In this document: positions 35,864-44,661 of the stretch, piece after piece
Position numbering within the stretch: position 1 is the stretch's first letter
How the letters are laid out: each line of letters opens with the position of its first letter
Origin: Oceanospirillaceae bacterium
GTDB taxonomy: Bacteria > Pseudomonadota > Gammaproteobacteria > Pseudomonadales > Balneatricaceae
Direction of reading: 5' to 3'
NCBI GenBank assembly: GCA_013215505.1
Contig: JABSQZ010000030.1
Span: 1 to 44,662 of the forward strand
DNA: 44,662 nucleotides
The notes under the pieces: generated by a model
The model's database searches: none
What the model was told of the DNA's origin: nothing
Seen by the model: only the letters and a program-made list of their open reading frames with translations
Position numbers and translations under genes: made by a program

Positions 35864-36172
35864 TTATTTAGAACCACCCAGGCATTTAGGGGATAGTAGC
35901 TGTTTGTCTTTTTTGACTGCCCACTCAGACACCGTAAACAAGTGTAGCGCCAGGGCATGGATAGGATTGTTCATCAACGCGGCCATCAGTGCGTACACGC
36001 TCTGATGTCTCTGCACCGCTCGTTTACCGGCAAAATCGTCAGAGACCAAAATCAGTTTGAAATGACTTTCAGTGGCATTGCCCGAATGCATATGACTTTC
36101 GTTTTCTAAATAGTACTCAACACAGTTAATACCCTGCTTAACATTTTCTTCTATCTGTTGTGCTACTTTCAT
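35864..36172 (-). CDS. BolA family protein
   Basis: This 102-residue BolA/YrbA-type protein probably partners a monothiol glutaredoxin in Fe-S cluster handling or acts as a regulator. The signature is visible in FKLILVSDDFAGKRAVQRHQ and SVYALMAALMNNPIHALALH, ending in LFTVSEW. The ATG has GAGGA about 5 nt upstream. A C-terminal extension (KKDKQLLSPKCLGGSK) with one cysteine goes beyond the core fold. It follows DUF3422 closely on the same strand (40 nt), so the two may be co-transcribed. Confidence 0.9.
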   Translation of the reverse strand: MKVAQQIEENVKQGINCVEYYLENESHMHSGNATESHFKLILVSDDFAGKRAVQRHQSVYALMAALMNNPIHALALHLFTVSEWAVKKDKQLLSPKCLGGSK

Positions 36173-36212
36173 GGATGTCCTCTAACCGGGATCTTCCCGG
36201 ATTTAATCAAAG

Positions 36213-37541
36213 TTATTGCTTACCTTTACTCTCGCCGTCCATACCTTTAAAGCGGCGGTGTACCCTGCGGGTGAAAAACCATACCACACCGATGATAACA
36301 GGTACTGACCAACCCACCAGCTGTGGTTTACTCAGCGGTAGCTGCCCGGTTCCCGTGGCCTCAATGATGTACTTGATTAAACCTATACTGTAGTAACTAA
36401 TCGCCGCTACCGATAGTCCTTCAACGGTATGTTGCATCATCAGTTGAATTCTGGAGCGTCGGTCCATCGAGGTCAGCAGCTGCTGATTTTGCTCCTGAAT
36501 GGATAATTCAACTTTGGTCCGCATCATATCTGAGACACGATCAATTCGTGTCGATAAACTTTCCAGGCGCTCACTGACAGAGCGGCAGGTATTGACAGCC
36601 GGAGTCAGTCGACGGGTGATAAACTCGCTCATGGTTAAATGCCCGGAGACTTCATCTTCGCGCAGCTCAGCTAAACGTTTTAATACCAACTCGTAATAGG
36701 CAAAGGTGGCGGAGTAGCGAAAAGCGGTTCTGGCCCGTGCCGCCTCCACTTGGGCAGCCATTCCAGTCAGCTGACCGAGGATTCCCTGTTCAGAAAAGCC
36801 ATCCAGGCAGGCAAGTTGATGGGTCACAGTTACCAGTTGGCTGTCCATGGCCTCAAGATCTTTGCCGTTATCCCGGGCCAATGGCAATGCCATTAAGGTC
36901 AGCATGCGATAAGTTTCTATCTCTATAACCCGCTGGGTCAGACGCCCTATTTGTGAGTCACTCATGCTGGCATTACCTATCAGGAAACGACCAAACCCAT
37001 CTGAGTGCAGTTGGAATGAAGTCCAGACTCTGGCGGCCCCTTTCTGCGGGCTACTGCCCACCAATCGCTTACCTTCAAATGATTGCTTTGCTTTGGCCAA
37101 TAGTCCCGGGTCATCTGCAGCGATGGATTGCAGCGCCAAATGAAAATTGGCCATCACCATACCCGGCAGGGATTCCAACCAGCCATCAGGCAAGGGTGTG
37201 AGCCCGGTCTGCTCAAAAGGTAGCAGATCAGTGACCGCCAGATTAATAAAGGTGAAGGCGCTAAACTCTAAGTGAACTTCGCGGCGTACCCGGAAGGTCG
37301 GGGTATCAAATTGCAGATTAGGTTTATCTTCTGTTGGCACTTCTTGCCCAAAAATTTCAAACAGTCGCTGTAAATGCTCAAACTGCTGTGCCTTCTCAGT
37401 GTCATCGGACAAAATAACAAAATGGGTAATATGCGCCGGGCAGGGAATAACCTGATAGGGCCGGCTGTGCATTTCATCGTAGAGCGACTCCAACAATGGA
37501 TGATACTGGATGCCTGTTATACTTTTATTGTTATGATTCAT
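36213..37541 (-). CDS. DUF3422 family membrane protein
   Basis: This 442-residue protein has the DUF3422 pattern: HPLLESLYDEMHSRPYQ at the N-terminus, VRREVHLEFSAFTFIN after about 100 residues, and ARVWTSFQLHSDGFGRFLI in the middle. It ends with a coiled-coil segment, a hydrophobic pair (AISYYSIGLIKYIIEA and VGWSVPVIIGVVWFFTRRVH) and a basic tail. This suggests a cytoplasmic domain anchored in the inner membrane near the C-terminus. The function is not established. bolA follows 40 nt downstream. Confidence 0.88.
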   Translation of the reverse strand: MNHNNKSITGIQYHPLLESLYDEMHSRPYQVIPCPAHITHFVILSDDTEKAQQFEHLQRLFEIFGQEVPTEDKPNLQFDTPTFRVRREVHLEFSAFTFINLAVTDLLPFEQTGLTPLPDGWLESLPGMVMANFHLALQSIAADDPGLLAKAKQSFEGKRLVGSSPQKGAARVWTSFQLHSDGFGRFLIGNASMSDSQIGRLTQRVIEIETYRMLTLMALPLARDNGKDLEAMDSQLVTVTHQLACLDGFSEQGILGQLTGMAAQVEAARARTAFRYSATFAYYELVLKRLAELREDEVSGHLTMSEFITRRLTPAVNTCRSVSERLESLSTRIDRVSDMMRTKVELSIQEQNQQLLTSMDRRSRIQLMMQHTVEGLSVAAISYYSIGLIKYIIEATGTGQLPLSKPQLVGWSVPVIIGVVWFFTRRVHRRFKGMDGESKGKQ

Positions 37542-37575
37542 AAATAACCACTGAGTATTAAGAACAATTTTGTTG

Positions 37576-37596
37576 TTTTAACTTTTAACTTCCAAC
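37576..37596 (-). repeat. Short heptamer array abutting a stop codon
   Basis: On the minus strand, GTTGGAA, GTTAAAA and GTTAAAA begin at the first base after the TAA of the gene at 37597. The first unit equals the unit of the perfect array at 7937-7997, and the phase is constant. Confidence 0.8.
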
Positions 37597-37956
37597 TTAC
37601 ATCGTCGCCGTCATAATAGGGTCAGTCGACAAATCAAAGGTCATGACATTGGTTTGTACTTCAAACCACTGTTCAAACAATAATACTGATATTTGCGGCC
37701 AGTAATCTTCGAATTCATCCCAGGCAGACAGTTCATTTTTAAACATTTTTTCCCAGCTAACTTGCATTAAATCGTCAAAATCACTCTCCTGGGCGACTTC
37801 ATCGATCAGGTAGACACTGCCCGCTTCACGCAACTGCGCCAGTGACAGCAATTCATAGCCATCCTCGACACTTATTTTCCCCTCTAAACTGGCGATCCAC
37901 TCGGCAAAAGGTAATCTAGCGAGTAAGGTAAAACTTGATCTATTCAATAATTTCAT
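37597..37956 (-). CDS. Conserved hypothetical acidic protein
   Basis: This is a 119-residue soluble protein without signal peptide or membrane helix. It has a pattern seen in uncharacterised gammaproteobacterial proteins: SSFTLLARLPFAEWIASLEG, VYLIDEVAQESDFDDLM, WEKMFKNELSAWDEFEDYWP and LFEQWFEVQTNVMTFDLS. It is rich in acidic and aromatic residues in its second half. The function is unknown. It is upstream of DUF3422 on the same strand, with a heptamer array between. Confidence 0.75.
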   Translation of the reverse strand: MKLLNRSSFTLLARLPFAEWIASLEGKISVEDGYELLSLAQLREAGSVYLIDEVAQESDFDDLMQVSWEKMFKNELSAWDEFEDYWPQISVLLFEQWFEVQTNVMTFDLSTDPIMTATM

Positions 37957-38121
37957 TGCTATCCACTGTTATCTGTATTTTCTGGCTGTATTATGCAGCT
38001 TTTGCCAATATTTTAAATAGTTAATGAATTGTCTAGTTTGAAATGCTATTTTAGCTGCCTAATCTACTGGCTGCACAGTTCGCCGTTCATTTCTTGATTT
38101 AACCCCTGCCGACTCTTTACT

Positions 38122-38790
38122 ATGAAAATTCCGATCTTAACGTCACTTGAATCGCAACGCCAATGGCTGACTTTCAGTGCTCAGGAAACTCCCTACGCCT
38201 ACGTGAGTTCGCCGCTGAGCTTAGTGGACTTTCAGAGCAGCTTTTTACAAGTCACGGCCATTGATAAGAATTTACGCGACGGCAGACGGGCAACCAAATA
38301 CAGCCTGGGATCGAAAAAATCCAGTGAGGCCGCCTGGGCGTTGATTGAAAGTTGTCAATGGAGTTTGCAGAAAGTACTGCAGGGCCTGGATGCATTAGAT
38401 TTCAGTAGTAACGTGCGTGATAATTCCGCCTTAAATGTGCACAGTGACTTGTCGGTCAGACAATTTTTTTCCAAAGATAAGTGTGTCATTTCCCCGTTAT
38501 TGCTACAACAATTATCGCCTTTAAGCACTGCGCCCAGCGCATGGTACTTAAATGATGTTAAAAGGCTGTTGAGCTGTGAACAGTACAGCGATTTAAAATG
38601 GCTGACTAAACACCCGCAATTTAATAGCGTGCACGCAGTGTTATTGCAATTGATCAGTTATCCTGAGGGCTGGCGCATTAACCGACAAAAGCAGTTCCTG
38701 GTGCTAAGTTTGAAAAATACTTTTATCTTACGCTTTCGCCCCGAGATAAATCAGGTTGGCGAAGAGCTTGCGCTACTGCAAAAAATATAG
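38122..38790 (+). CDS. Uncharacterised protein, 222 residues
   Basis: I do not recognise this family. The protein is soluble, lacks a signal peptide and has mixed alpha/beta character. Segments that look conserved-like are LRDGRRATKYSLGSKKSS (basic) and the C-terminal YPEGWRINRQKQFLVLSLKN followed by FILRFRP. The frame is open for its full length with normal codon usage, and no alternative long frame opposes it, so it is probably real. The ATG lacks a strong ribosome-binding site. It is monocistronic; the hemN relic downstream is unrelated. Confidence 0.6.
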   Translation: MKIPILTSLESQRQWLTFSAQETPYAYVSSPLSLVDFQSSFLQVTAIDKNLRDGRRATKYSLGSKKSSEAAWALIESCQWSLQKVLQGLDALDFSSNVRDNSALNVHSDLSVRQFFSKDKCVISPLLLQQLSPLSTAPSAWYLNDVKRLLSCEQYSDLKWLTKHPQFNSVHAVLLQLISYPEGWRINRQKQFLVLSLKNTFILRFRPEINQVGEELALLQKI

Positions 38791-39003
38791 CGGCCATTAA
38801 AGCAGGTTTGCCAGCTCAGCTGGCTTTCACTGCTAATTTTACTCCGTTTACCACCCTCTTCTAGACTGCAGCAGCATTTTCTAACTTTCTTTAATTTCCA
38901 TTAAGTTCCTCCTGCTCCCCTGTGTATATACTTCAGCCTTGGACAGTATTACTGATTAATCTGTTACGGATTTGGCTGCACAACAGAGGATTCACATTGC
39001 AAT

Positions 39004-39043
39004 AACAACAACAACAACAACAACTCCCCACTACCAACTCACT
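39004..39043. repeat. AAC trinucleotide run with weak heptamer periodicity
   Basis: Seven perfect AAC units (39004-39024) are followed by ACTCCCC, ACTACCA and ACTCACT (counting from 39023), which have a 7-nt period and look like decayed reverse-complement copies of the GGAAGTT unit. The second part is weak. The tract ends just before the hemN relic and may mark its lost start. Confidence 0.7.
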
Positions 39044-39050
39044 AAGCTGA

Positions 39051-39539
39051 AATACTGCGTTAATTAGACGCTATGATCTCGCTGGTCCACTCTATACTTC
39101 TTATCCAACGGCGCTACAATTCGACGCCTCGATTTCAGCAAATAGCTTATTACAACGTAATTTTCAGGGCTATAGCACCCACGCCGACTGTGACTTAGTA
39201 GCGATGGGGGTGTCTGCCATCAGTAAAATTGGTGGCCTCTATTATCAAAACACTGATGATCTGGCCCTGTATACTGAATGGTTCAATAGGCAACAGCACG
39301 CTATATGCAGAGGTGTTGTCCTGAGTCGCGATGACAAGATACGCCGGGATCTTATCAAGGATCTTATCTGTCACTGCTATCTGGATATGGATAAATTTGC
39401 CGCCGAGCAACAACTGGAGTTAACAGAAAACAACATTCAATTTACCTCGACCGGAAGATTGCTGGTCAGAAGATTCTGCAGGATATTTGATCGCTATTTA
39501 CCCGTGCAACAACAGCAAAAATTTTCCAGAATAATATAG
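39051..39539 (+). pseudogene. hemN: hemN relic lacking the radical-SAM core
   Basis: A continuous 162-codon frame begins with the N-terminus of oxygen-independent coproporphyrinogen oxidase (ALIRRYDLAGPLYTSYPTAL, compare HemN LIxKYNxxGPRYTSYPTA). After about 35 residues it jumps in frame to the C-terminal part (QRNFQGYSTHADCDLVAMG, VSAISKIGG, SRDDKIRRDLIKDLICHCYL, STGRLLVRR, ending QQKFSRII). About 280 residues, including the CxxxCxxC cluster motif, are gone, and a further ~30-residue in-frame loss lies near the C-terminus. The frame has no start near its beginning; the first ATG is 39204. It cannot be an active HemN. Confidence 0.88.
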
Positions 39540-39719
39540 CGCAGTAGCCAGAGTGTAGCCCACTGAGTAAATGTCCAAAAACAGCGCAAAACTTAACACT
39601 CACCCTTGAATTGATGCTAAAACTCGGTACTCTTATGCCAACTTTAAGCCGCTGCATCTTACCCTGAAGGCTAAGGAGCATGCGATTAGGTCCAACATCT
39701 TCAATGCGAGAATAGACTT

Positions 39720-40973
39720 TTGAAATTATCAGCTTTTGGCGAAAAATTTTCCGCTCGCTCCGGTGCCGTGGAACTGATGGACGATCTGGGTAATGCACTG
39801 CTGGAAAACCCTAATGCGATATTGATGGGCGGTGGCAATCCGGGGCAAATACCGGCCATGGAACAAGTATTTCAACAGCGCTTGCAAACCTTATTAGATG
39901 ACCCTAAACAACGTCATAATCTACTGGGACGTTATCAATCGCCACAGGGCGAGAAAAGTTTCCGCCAGCAAATGGCCAGCTTTTTAAAACGTAAATTCGG
40001 CTGGCAGCTCACTGAAAACAACATTGCAGTGTCCAATGGCAGCCAGAGTGCATTCTTTGTGCTGTATAATTTATTTGCCGGAAAAATGTCCGATGGCAGT
40101 CATCGCTCGATCCACTTACCGCTGTCACCTGAATACCTAGGTTATGCAGACATAGGTTTAGCCGATAATTTTTTCACTGCGACCAAGCCTAACATTGAGC
40201 TTTTAGATGAGCAGCAATTTAAATACCGGGTTAATTTTTCTCAGTTGCAGCTAGATCAGAGCGCTGCTGCGCTGTGTGTCTCCAGACCGACTAATCCGAC
40301 CGGTAACGTACTCACCGACAATGAGATTAGCCATTTAGATGAGATTGCCCTGCGGCATGATATTCCGCTGATTATTGACGGGGCTTACGGCCTGCCGTTT
40401 CCTAACATTATATTCAACGATGCCCAACCACACTGGAATGAAAATACCATATTAGTACTAAGCCTTTCTAAATTGGGACTTCCCGGAGCACGTACCGGCA
40501 TCATTGTCGCCAGTGAAGAGTTAATTCAGGCGTACAGCAACTCAAATACGGTCATCAGTTTGGCCTGTGGTACTTTGGGGCCGGCGATCTGTCAGCCGCT
40601 GTTTGCCGATAATTCAATCGCTGAACTGAGCGACAAACACATTACCCCTTTTTACCGCCAGCGCTCACAACAGACTTTAAAGTGGTTCCAGCAAGATCTG
40701 GCCGGACTGCCCTTTAGAATCCACAAACCTGAGGGAGCCATCTTCCTCTGGCTTTGGTTTAAAGATTTACCGATCGACAGCAATACTTTATACCAGCGAT
40801 TAAAACAGCGCGGCGTGATTATCGTTCCCGGACATAATTTCTTTGTCGGTATTGCAGAGCAATGGCAGCACCAGCATGAGTGCATTCGTGTCTCCTATGC
40901 CGCCGACGAAAAAGATGTGAGACGCGGCGTACAGATTATTGCCGAAGAAGTACACAAAGCCTACAACGAATAA
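39720..40973 (+). CDS. avtA: Valine-pyruvate aminotransferase
   Basis: AvtA is a PLP enzyme that transfers the amino group between valine and pyruvate (alanine/valine interconversion). It has 417 residues, the normal length, and aligns by eye with E. coli AvtA throughout: SAFGEKFSARSG at the N-terminus, LMGGGNPGQIPAMEQ, NGSQSAFFVLYNLFAGKM, CVSRPTNPTGNVLTDNEI, PLP-lysine region LSLSKLGLPGARTGI and HKPEGAIFLWLWFKDLPI. The start is TTG; its placement is supported by the E. coli N-terminus. It is probably monocistronic or weakly linked to the PhzF-like gene 76 nt downstream. Confidence 0.94.
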   Translation: MKLSAFGEKFSARSGAVELMDDLGNALLENPNAILMGGGNPGQIPAMEQVFQQRLQTLLDDPKQRHNLLGRYQSPQGEKSFRQQMASFLKRKFGWQLTENNIAVSNGSQSAFFVLYNLFAGKMSDGSHRSIHLPLSPEYLGYADIGLADNFFTATKPNIELLDEQQFKYRVNFSQLQLDQSAAALCVSRPTNPTGNVLTDNEISHLDEIALRHDIPLIIDGAYGLPFPNIIFNDAQPHWNENTILVLSLSKLGLPGARTGIIVASEELIQAYSNSNTVISLACGTLGPAICQPLFADNSIAELSDKHITPFYRQRSQQTLKWFQQDLAGLPFRIHKPEGAIFLWLWFKDLPIDSNTLYQRLKQRGVIIVPGHNFFVGIAEQWQHQHECIRVSYAADEKDVRRGVQIIAEEVHKAYNE

Positions 40974-41049
40974 ACCCTTTTAAATTAACTTCCTGGCAAC
41001 TTAGCTAAGATGTCAGTGTTTTTTGATTTAAACCTTAGAGAGGCTTAAA

Positions 41050-41913
41050 GTGTTAATAGAAGTAGCCACAGTCAATGCATTCACCCTAAACAGCGCCGGC
41101 GGCAACCCCGCCGGGGTCGTCTTAGCTGCGGATGTTCTGAATGCAGGACAAATGCAGCAGATTGCCACGCAGATGAGCCTATCTGAGACCGCTTTTGTCT
41201 TAACTTCAACGCAAGCTGACTTTGAGGTGAGGTTTTTCACCCCCAGCGATGAAGTAGACTTTTGTGGCCATGCCACTGTGGCAATATTTCATCTGCTGCA
41301 TTTACAAAAAATTCTGGCCCCCGGTAGCTACACCCAGCTCACTAAGGCCGGTAAGCTCGAGGTCACTATCGCAGTAGATGGCTCGGTAGTTATGCAGCAA
41401 CAGTTACCGACTTTTTTACAGCATTTTACGGCAACAGAGATAGCGCCTATGCTGGGCATCAGCCCGAGTATTATTACCGACACTGGACTGCCAGTTATTG
41501 CTACCTCTACTGGACTCGCCGACTTAATAATACCTATTAGCAAAGGTTCACTCGATTCAGTGATCGCCAATCAGCCATTGATTGCCGATTTTTCTATCCA
41601 GCACAATTTGGTCGGTATGCATCTGTTTGAGTTCTCGGCTGCGGATTCGGGCTACAGTGCTAGTTGCAGAAATTTCGCCCCGGCTTTTGCCATTGCGGAA
41701 GAGTCGGCAACCGGCAGCGCCAGTGGCGCTCTGGCAAGCTATCTGGCAACCTACCACGATCTGAGTGCAACTGATTTTGTATTTGAGCAAGGCAGGAAAA
41801 TGGGTGCTAGCTCTCGACTTAGCGCCTGTATTGAAAAAACAGCGGATATCATTAGCAGTGTCAGGGTCGGTGGCCAGGCGCTGTATATCGATACTATTAA
41901 CATAGAGCTTTAG
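41050..41913 (+). CDS. PhzF-family isomerase-like enzyme
   Basis: This is a 287-residue cytoplasmic enzyme of the PhzF/YddE family (two-domain diaminopimelate epimerase fold). Family marks are VNAFTLNSAGGNPAGVVL, the MSLSETAFVL segment with the expected catalytic Glu, FFTPSDEVDFCGHATVAIFH, and AIAEESATGSASGALASYL. There are no phenazine genes nearby, so a phenazine role is unlikely; the actual substrate is unknown. The start is TTG 41050 by spacing, with AGAGAGG about 7 nt upstream. Confidence 0.9.
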   Translation: MLIEVATVNAFTLNSAGGNPAGVVLAADVLNAGQMQQIATQMSLSETAFVLTSTQADFEVRFFTPSDEVDFCGHATVAIFHLLHLQKILAPGSYTQLTKAGKLEVTIAVDGSVVMQQQLPTFLQHFTATEIAPMLGISPSIITDTGLPVIATSTGLADLIIPISKGSLDSVIANQPLIADFSIQHNLVGMHLFEFSAADSGYSASCRNFAPAFAIAEESATGSASGALASYLATYHDLSATDFVFEQGRKMGASSRLSACIEKTADIISSVRVGGQALYIDTINIEL

Positions 41914-42077
41914 CGACCAGCACTTGTGATCAAGTATATTTGCAATCTCTTGATTTCTGTCTAAGCTTTTAATATTACAGTGAAAAAGCTGGCTATCCGT
42001 TTTCTACTGGCCGTGCTAGAATATTTTTGTATGCTATTGCAGCCTATTCACTCTATATATTCAGGATATTTTCTAAT

Positions 42078-42575
42078 ATGGCTAACCTAAAACAGAAAAC
42101 CAGAAACAGAGTATTAGGTTTGCTATGCTTCATTTTGTTGGTCATCATTATCGCTATTGTCAGCACCAGAGGTAAGAGCTTTCAAGATTCAAACAAGTCG
42201 ACAAATTTATTGACTCTGGGCCAAATCCAACTACCTTTCCAGATCAAACTCTATTATTTTCCCTCCCGGCAAAAAACGGCTAGCGCCTTAACGAGCTACT
42301 TATCAGATCAAGGTTACCAAGTAACAATGCAGCCCGCCGCCACACAAGCGTCGCTGAAAACGTCTAAGTTCTTACCTAGCCATATCTTTTATGATCACTA
42401 TGAGTTTGGCAAGGCCATGGCCATCAAGCAATCCATTGAGGCAGAAATCGGCTACCCGGTGAATGCCTACAAATTTAAGGACTCAATCCACAGTGGGACT
42501 ATGACCGTAGTCTTGAGCGCAGCGGAAAAAGAAGAGACCAAAGAAGCACTTCAGCCGCTCTCGGATCCTCAATAA
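42078..42575 (+). CDS. Uncharacterised membrane-anchored protein
   Basis: From ATG 42078 (AGGATA about 12 nt upstream) this is a 165-residue protein with one N-terminal membrane helix (VLGLLCFILLVIIIAIVST) and a likely periplasmic domain. That domain shows an alpha/beta pattern (QIKLYYFPSRQKTASALTSY, then LSDQGYQVTMQP) with a second half LPSHIFYDHYEFGKAMAIKQ, loosely similar to LytR_C or SPOR-like small domains. That likeness is only a guess. A TTG at 42027 would add 17 residues. The neighbours do not indicate a function. Confidence 0.6.
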   Translation: MANLKQKTRNRVLGLLCFILLVIIIAIVSTRGKSFQDSNKSTNLLTLGQIQLPFQIKLYYFPSRQKTASALTSYLSDQGYQVTMQPAATQASLKTSKFLPSHIFYDHYEFGKAMAIKQSIEAEIGYPVNAYKFKDSIHSGTMTVVLSAAEKEETKEALQPLSDPQ

Positions 42576-42605
42576 CTAAGGGTCCGATAGCCGAAAATAA
42601 TAAGT

Positions 42606-42639
42606 GCTAAAGCGCCGAATTATTTATCGCTTAGCTTTT
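42606..42639. terminator. Stem-loop between convergent genes
   Basis: GCTAAAGCG (42606-42614) and CGCTTAGC (42628-42635) pair with one bulged base, followed by TTTT on the plus strand. It lies between the stop codons of the gene at 42078 and the large repeat protein. Confidence 0.5.
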
Positions 42640-44661
42640 CAGATTACCGAATCATTACTGGGCCCGACATCTACCATCCCAGTATCTACAACTGGCGCCA
42701 CATAGTCAGTAGAGTTCGAATCGCTGTCAGTATTGGCGCTGGTTGGATTGGCTGTGTTTACAGAATTTTCAGCGGCCACTAGATCATCGTCAAAGATTAT
42801 CTGCTCTTCGCTTTGCGGCATGCTAAAATCGGCGGCAAACTCAACAAAACTACCGTCTTCACCGCTGGCATAATGCAACCACACATCTGCCAGTTCATGC
42901 TGCTGTTCATTGCTGTCACTCCAACTCGAATTGAGCCCAATCAAGTTACCGTTATCCCACTCATTGCCCTCTGTGGCCACTAAGTTCAACTCTGCAACAT
43001 CAATATCTTTGAGAAATTTAAGCTCTCCGTCTTGTACTAAGCCATCCTGATTCTGGTCTTGCCAGGTTTGCAGTTGATCATACAACGCATCCATGGAATT
43101 AATCACACCGTCGGCATTACTGTCCAAATCAGCAAGTGCAGCAAAGCCGTCCGTTGCTTTCTCACCATTGCTAAGCACCGTAGCACTACCAAACAACTCT
43201 GCAGCGCCGTTAATCTGGCCGTCACCATTAATATCTCTGACCAAAAACGCATCATCTTTACCTACCCATGCGGTCTGGTCTACATGCCCATCTCCGTCGA
43301 TATCGAACTGTACCCCATCTGCCAGAGTGGTGGTTTCTATACCGTCGCCGTCTAAGTCTAAAATCAACGGGGTTGTTAAGGTAGGAGTCGTAACGCCATT
43401 GACGATGAAAGTCACCGTAGCGCTATCGGTGCCCCCATCGGCATCACTAAGAACGTAATTAAAAGACAAGGTTTCAGTGGTGCCATCGAGTACTTGGGCA
43501 TCCATGTTGGCATTAGGGGTAAATTTCAGCTGTTGCTTACCGTCTAAAGTCACTTCGGTGACAGTACCGACCACCACTGCATTGAGGGTCACTTGCGTAT
43601 CAAAGCTATCGATACTTAAGGCGGTAGCCTCAGGGTCGCTATCGTTGTCTAATACATCAATAGTCAGGCAAGTATCTTCATCGACAAAGTTGTACAGCGA
43701 TGCGGTCACCTGCAGATCATAATCTTCACCTGTTGCCCCGATTAACTTAACGTTATTCCACTGCGCGGCGGGAATTTGGCTACCGCTGGCATAGGGGGTA
43801 GTTACCGCCCCGTTAGTCACTTCTAAACTACCGGTTGAGTATGTGACCTCATAGTACTCAACCGCATCCGCATCCAAACTGGAAGCGATGTCGAAGTCTC
43901 CAGTCCCACCAGCTGTATATACTTCGGTTTTTGTGCCATCGGCATTAAATTTCTGGGTAAAGATACTGTCATCGTTATCGGCATCTTTACCTTTCCAGGT
44001 CACTACATAAGCACCATCGGTACCTAATGCCGTGATTTGTGGTGTCTGGTCATTGCCGCCGGTATTGTCCGAAGCCTCTATTTTTTGCACCCCATTAACA
44101 CCAACACTGGTATCCTTTGTGCCATCGGCATTAAATTTCTGGGTGTAGATACTTTCATCTCCACCGGATTCTTTACCGTTCCAGACCACTACGTAGGCAC
44201 CATCTGTACCTAAGGCAACGATTTGCGGGGTCTTGTCGTTATCCCCAGTGCTGTCTGATCCCTCTATTTTCTGTACCCCATTAGTGCCGACCCTGTTATC
44301 ATTAGTGCCATCAGCATTAAATTTCTGGGTGTAAATGCTCTCATCACCGCCAGCTTCTTTACCGTTCCAAACCACAACATAGGCACCGTTCGTTCCCAAA
44401 GCGACTACTTGCGGAGTTTTATCGTTATCCCCGGTACTATCTGACCCCTCTATTTTTTGCACCCCATTAATACCAACACTTGTGTCTACTGTGCCATCGG
44501 CATTAAATTTTTGCGTATAGATACTCTCATCACCACCTGCTTCATTACCGTTCCAAACCACAACATAAGCACCCGAGTTACCTAATGCCATTATTTGCGG
44601 ATCTTTATCGACATCTGTTGTACTATCTGAGCCTTCTATTTTTTGCACAAATAAACTGGAT
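42639..44661 (-). CDS. Large repeat protein, C-terminal part (partial at window edge)
   Basis: The frame is open to the right edge (S-S-L-F precede the first candidate start), so the N-terminus is missing. In order from the edge come four tandem 62-residue repeats with VVVWNGKEAGGDESIYTQKF and NADGT (44648 to about 43903), a linker, and a cadherin/Ig-like domain (DEDTCLTIDVLDNDSDPEA, FNYVLSDADGGTDSATVTF). A calcium-binding block follows with LILDLDGDGIETTTLADG, FDIDGDGHVD, RDINGDGQINGAAELFG and DLDSNADGVINSMDALYD. It ends in an acidic Ser/Asn-rich tail. This architecture is typical of secreted or surface adhesin/RTX-like proteins. No type I secretion genes are visible. Composition is acidic, as usual for such proteins. 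Confidence 0.85.
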   Translation of the reverse strand, partial: SSLFVQKIEGSDSTTDVDKDPQIMALGNSGAYVVVWNGNEAGGDESIYTQKFNADGTVDTSVGINGVQKIEGSDSTGDNDKTPQVVALGTNGAYVVVWNGKEAGGDESIYTQKFNADGTNDNRVGTNGVQKIEGSDSTGDNDKTPQIVALGTDGAYVVVWNGKESGGDESIYTQKFNADGTKDTSVGVNGVQKIEASDNTGGNDQTPQITALGTDGAYVVTWKGKDADNDDSIFTQKFNADGTKTEVYTAGGTGDFDIASSLDADAVEYYEVTYSTGSLEVTNGAVTTPYASGSQIPAAQWNNVKLIGATGEDYDLQVTASLYNFVDEDTCLTIDVLDNDSDPEATALSIDSFDTQVTLNAVVVGTVTEVTLDGKQQLKFTPNANMDAQVLDGTTETLSFNYVLSDADGGTDSATVTFIVNGVTTPTLTTPLILDLDGDGIETTTLADGVQFDIDGDGHVDQTAWVGKDDAFLVRDINGDGQINGAAELFGSATVLSNGEKATDGFAALADLDSNADGVINSMDALYDQLQTWQDQNQDGLVQDGELKFLKDIDVAELNLVATEGNEWDNGNLIGLNSSWSDSNEQQHELADVWLHYASGEDGSFVEFAADFSMPQSEEQIIFDDDLVAAENSVNTANPTSANTDSDSNSTDYVAPVVDTGMVDVGPSNDSVI
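43903..44648 (-). repeat. Four tandem 186-bp repeats inside the large surface protein
   Basis: Repeat starts (VQKIE) lie at 44648, 44462, 44276 and 44090, exactly 186 bp apart. Units 2 and 3 are nearly identical in protein sequence; unit 4 (VQKIEASDNTGG) is the most diverged. More copies probably lie beyond the window. Such repeats can expand or contract by recombination. Confidence 0.95.

Noticed and set aside
39680-39715. Eleven-residue leader peptide before avtA
   Set aside because: AAGGAG is only 1 nt from the ATG, the peptide has no run of Val, Leu or Ile codons, and no attenuator hairpin follows.
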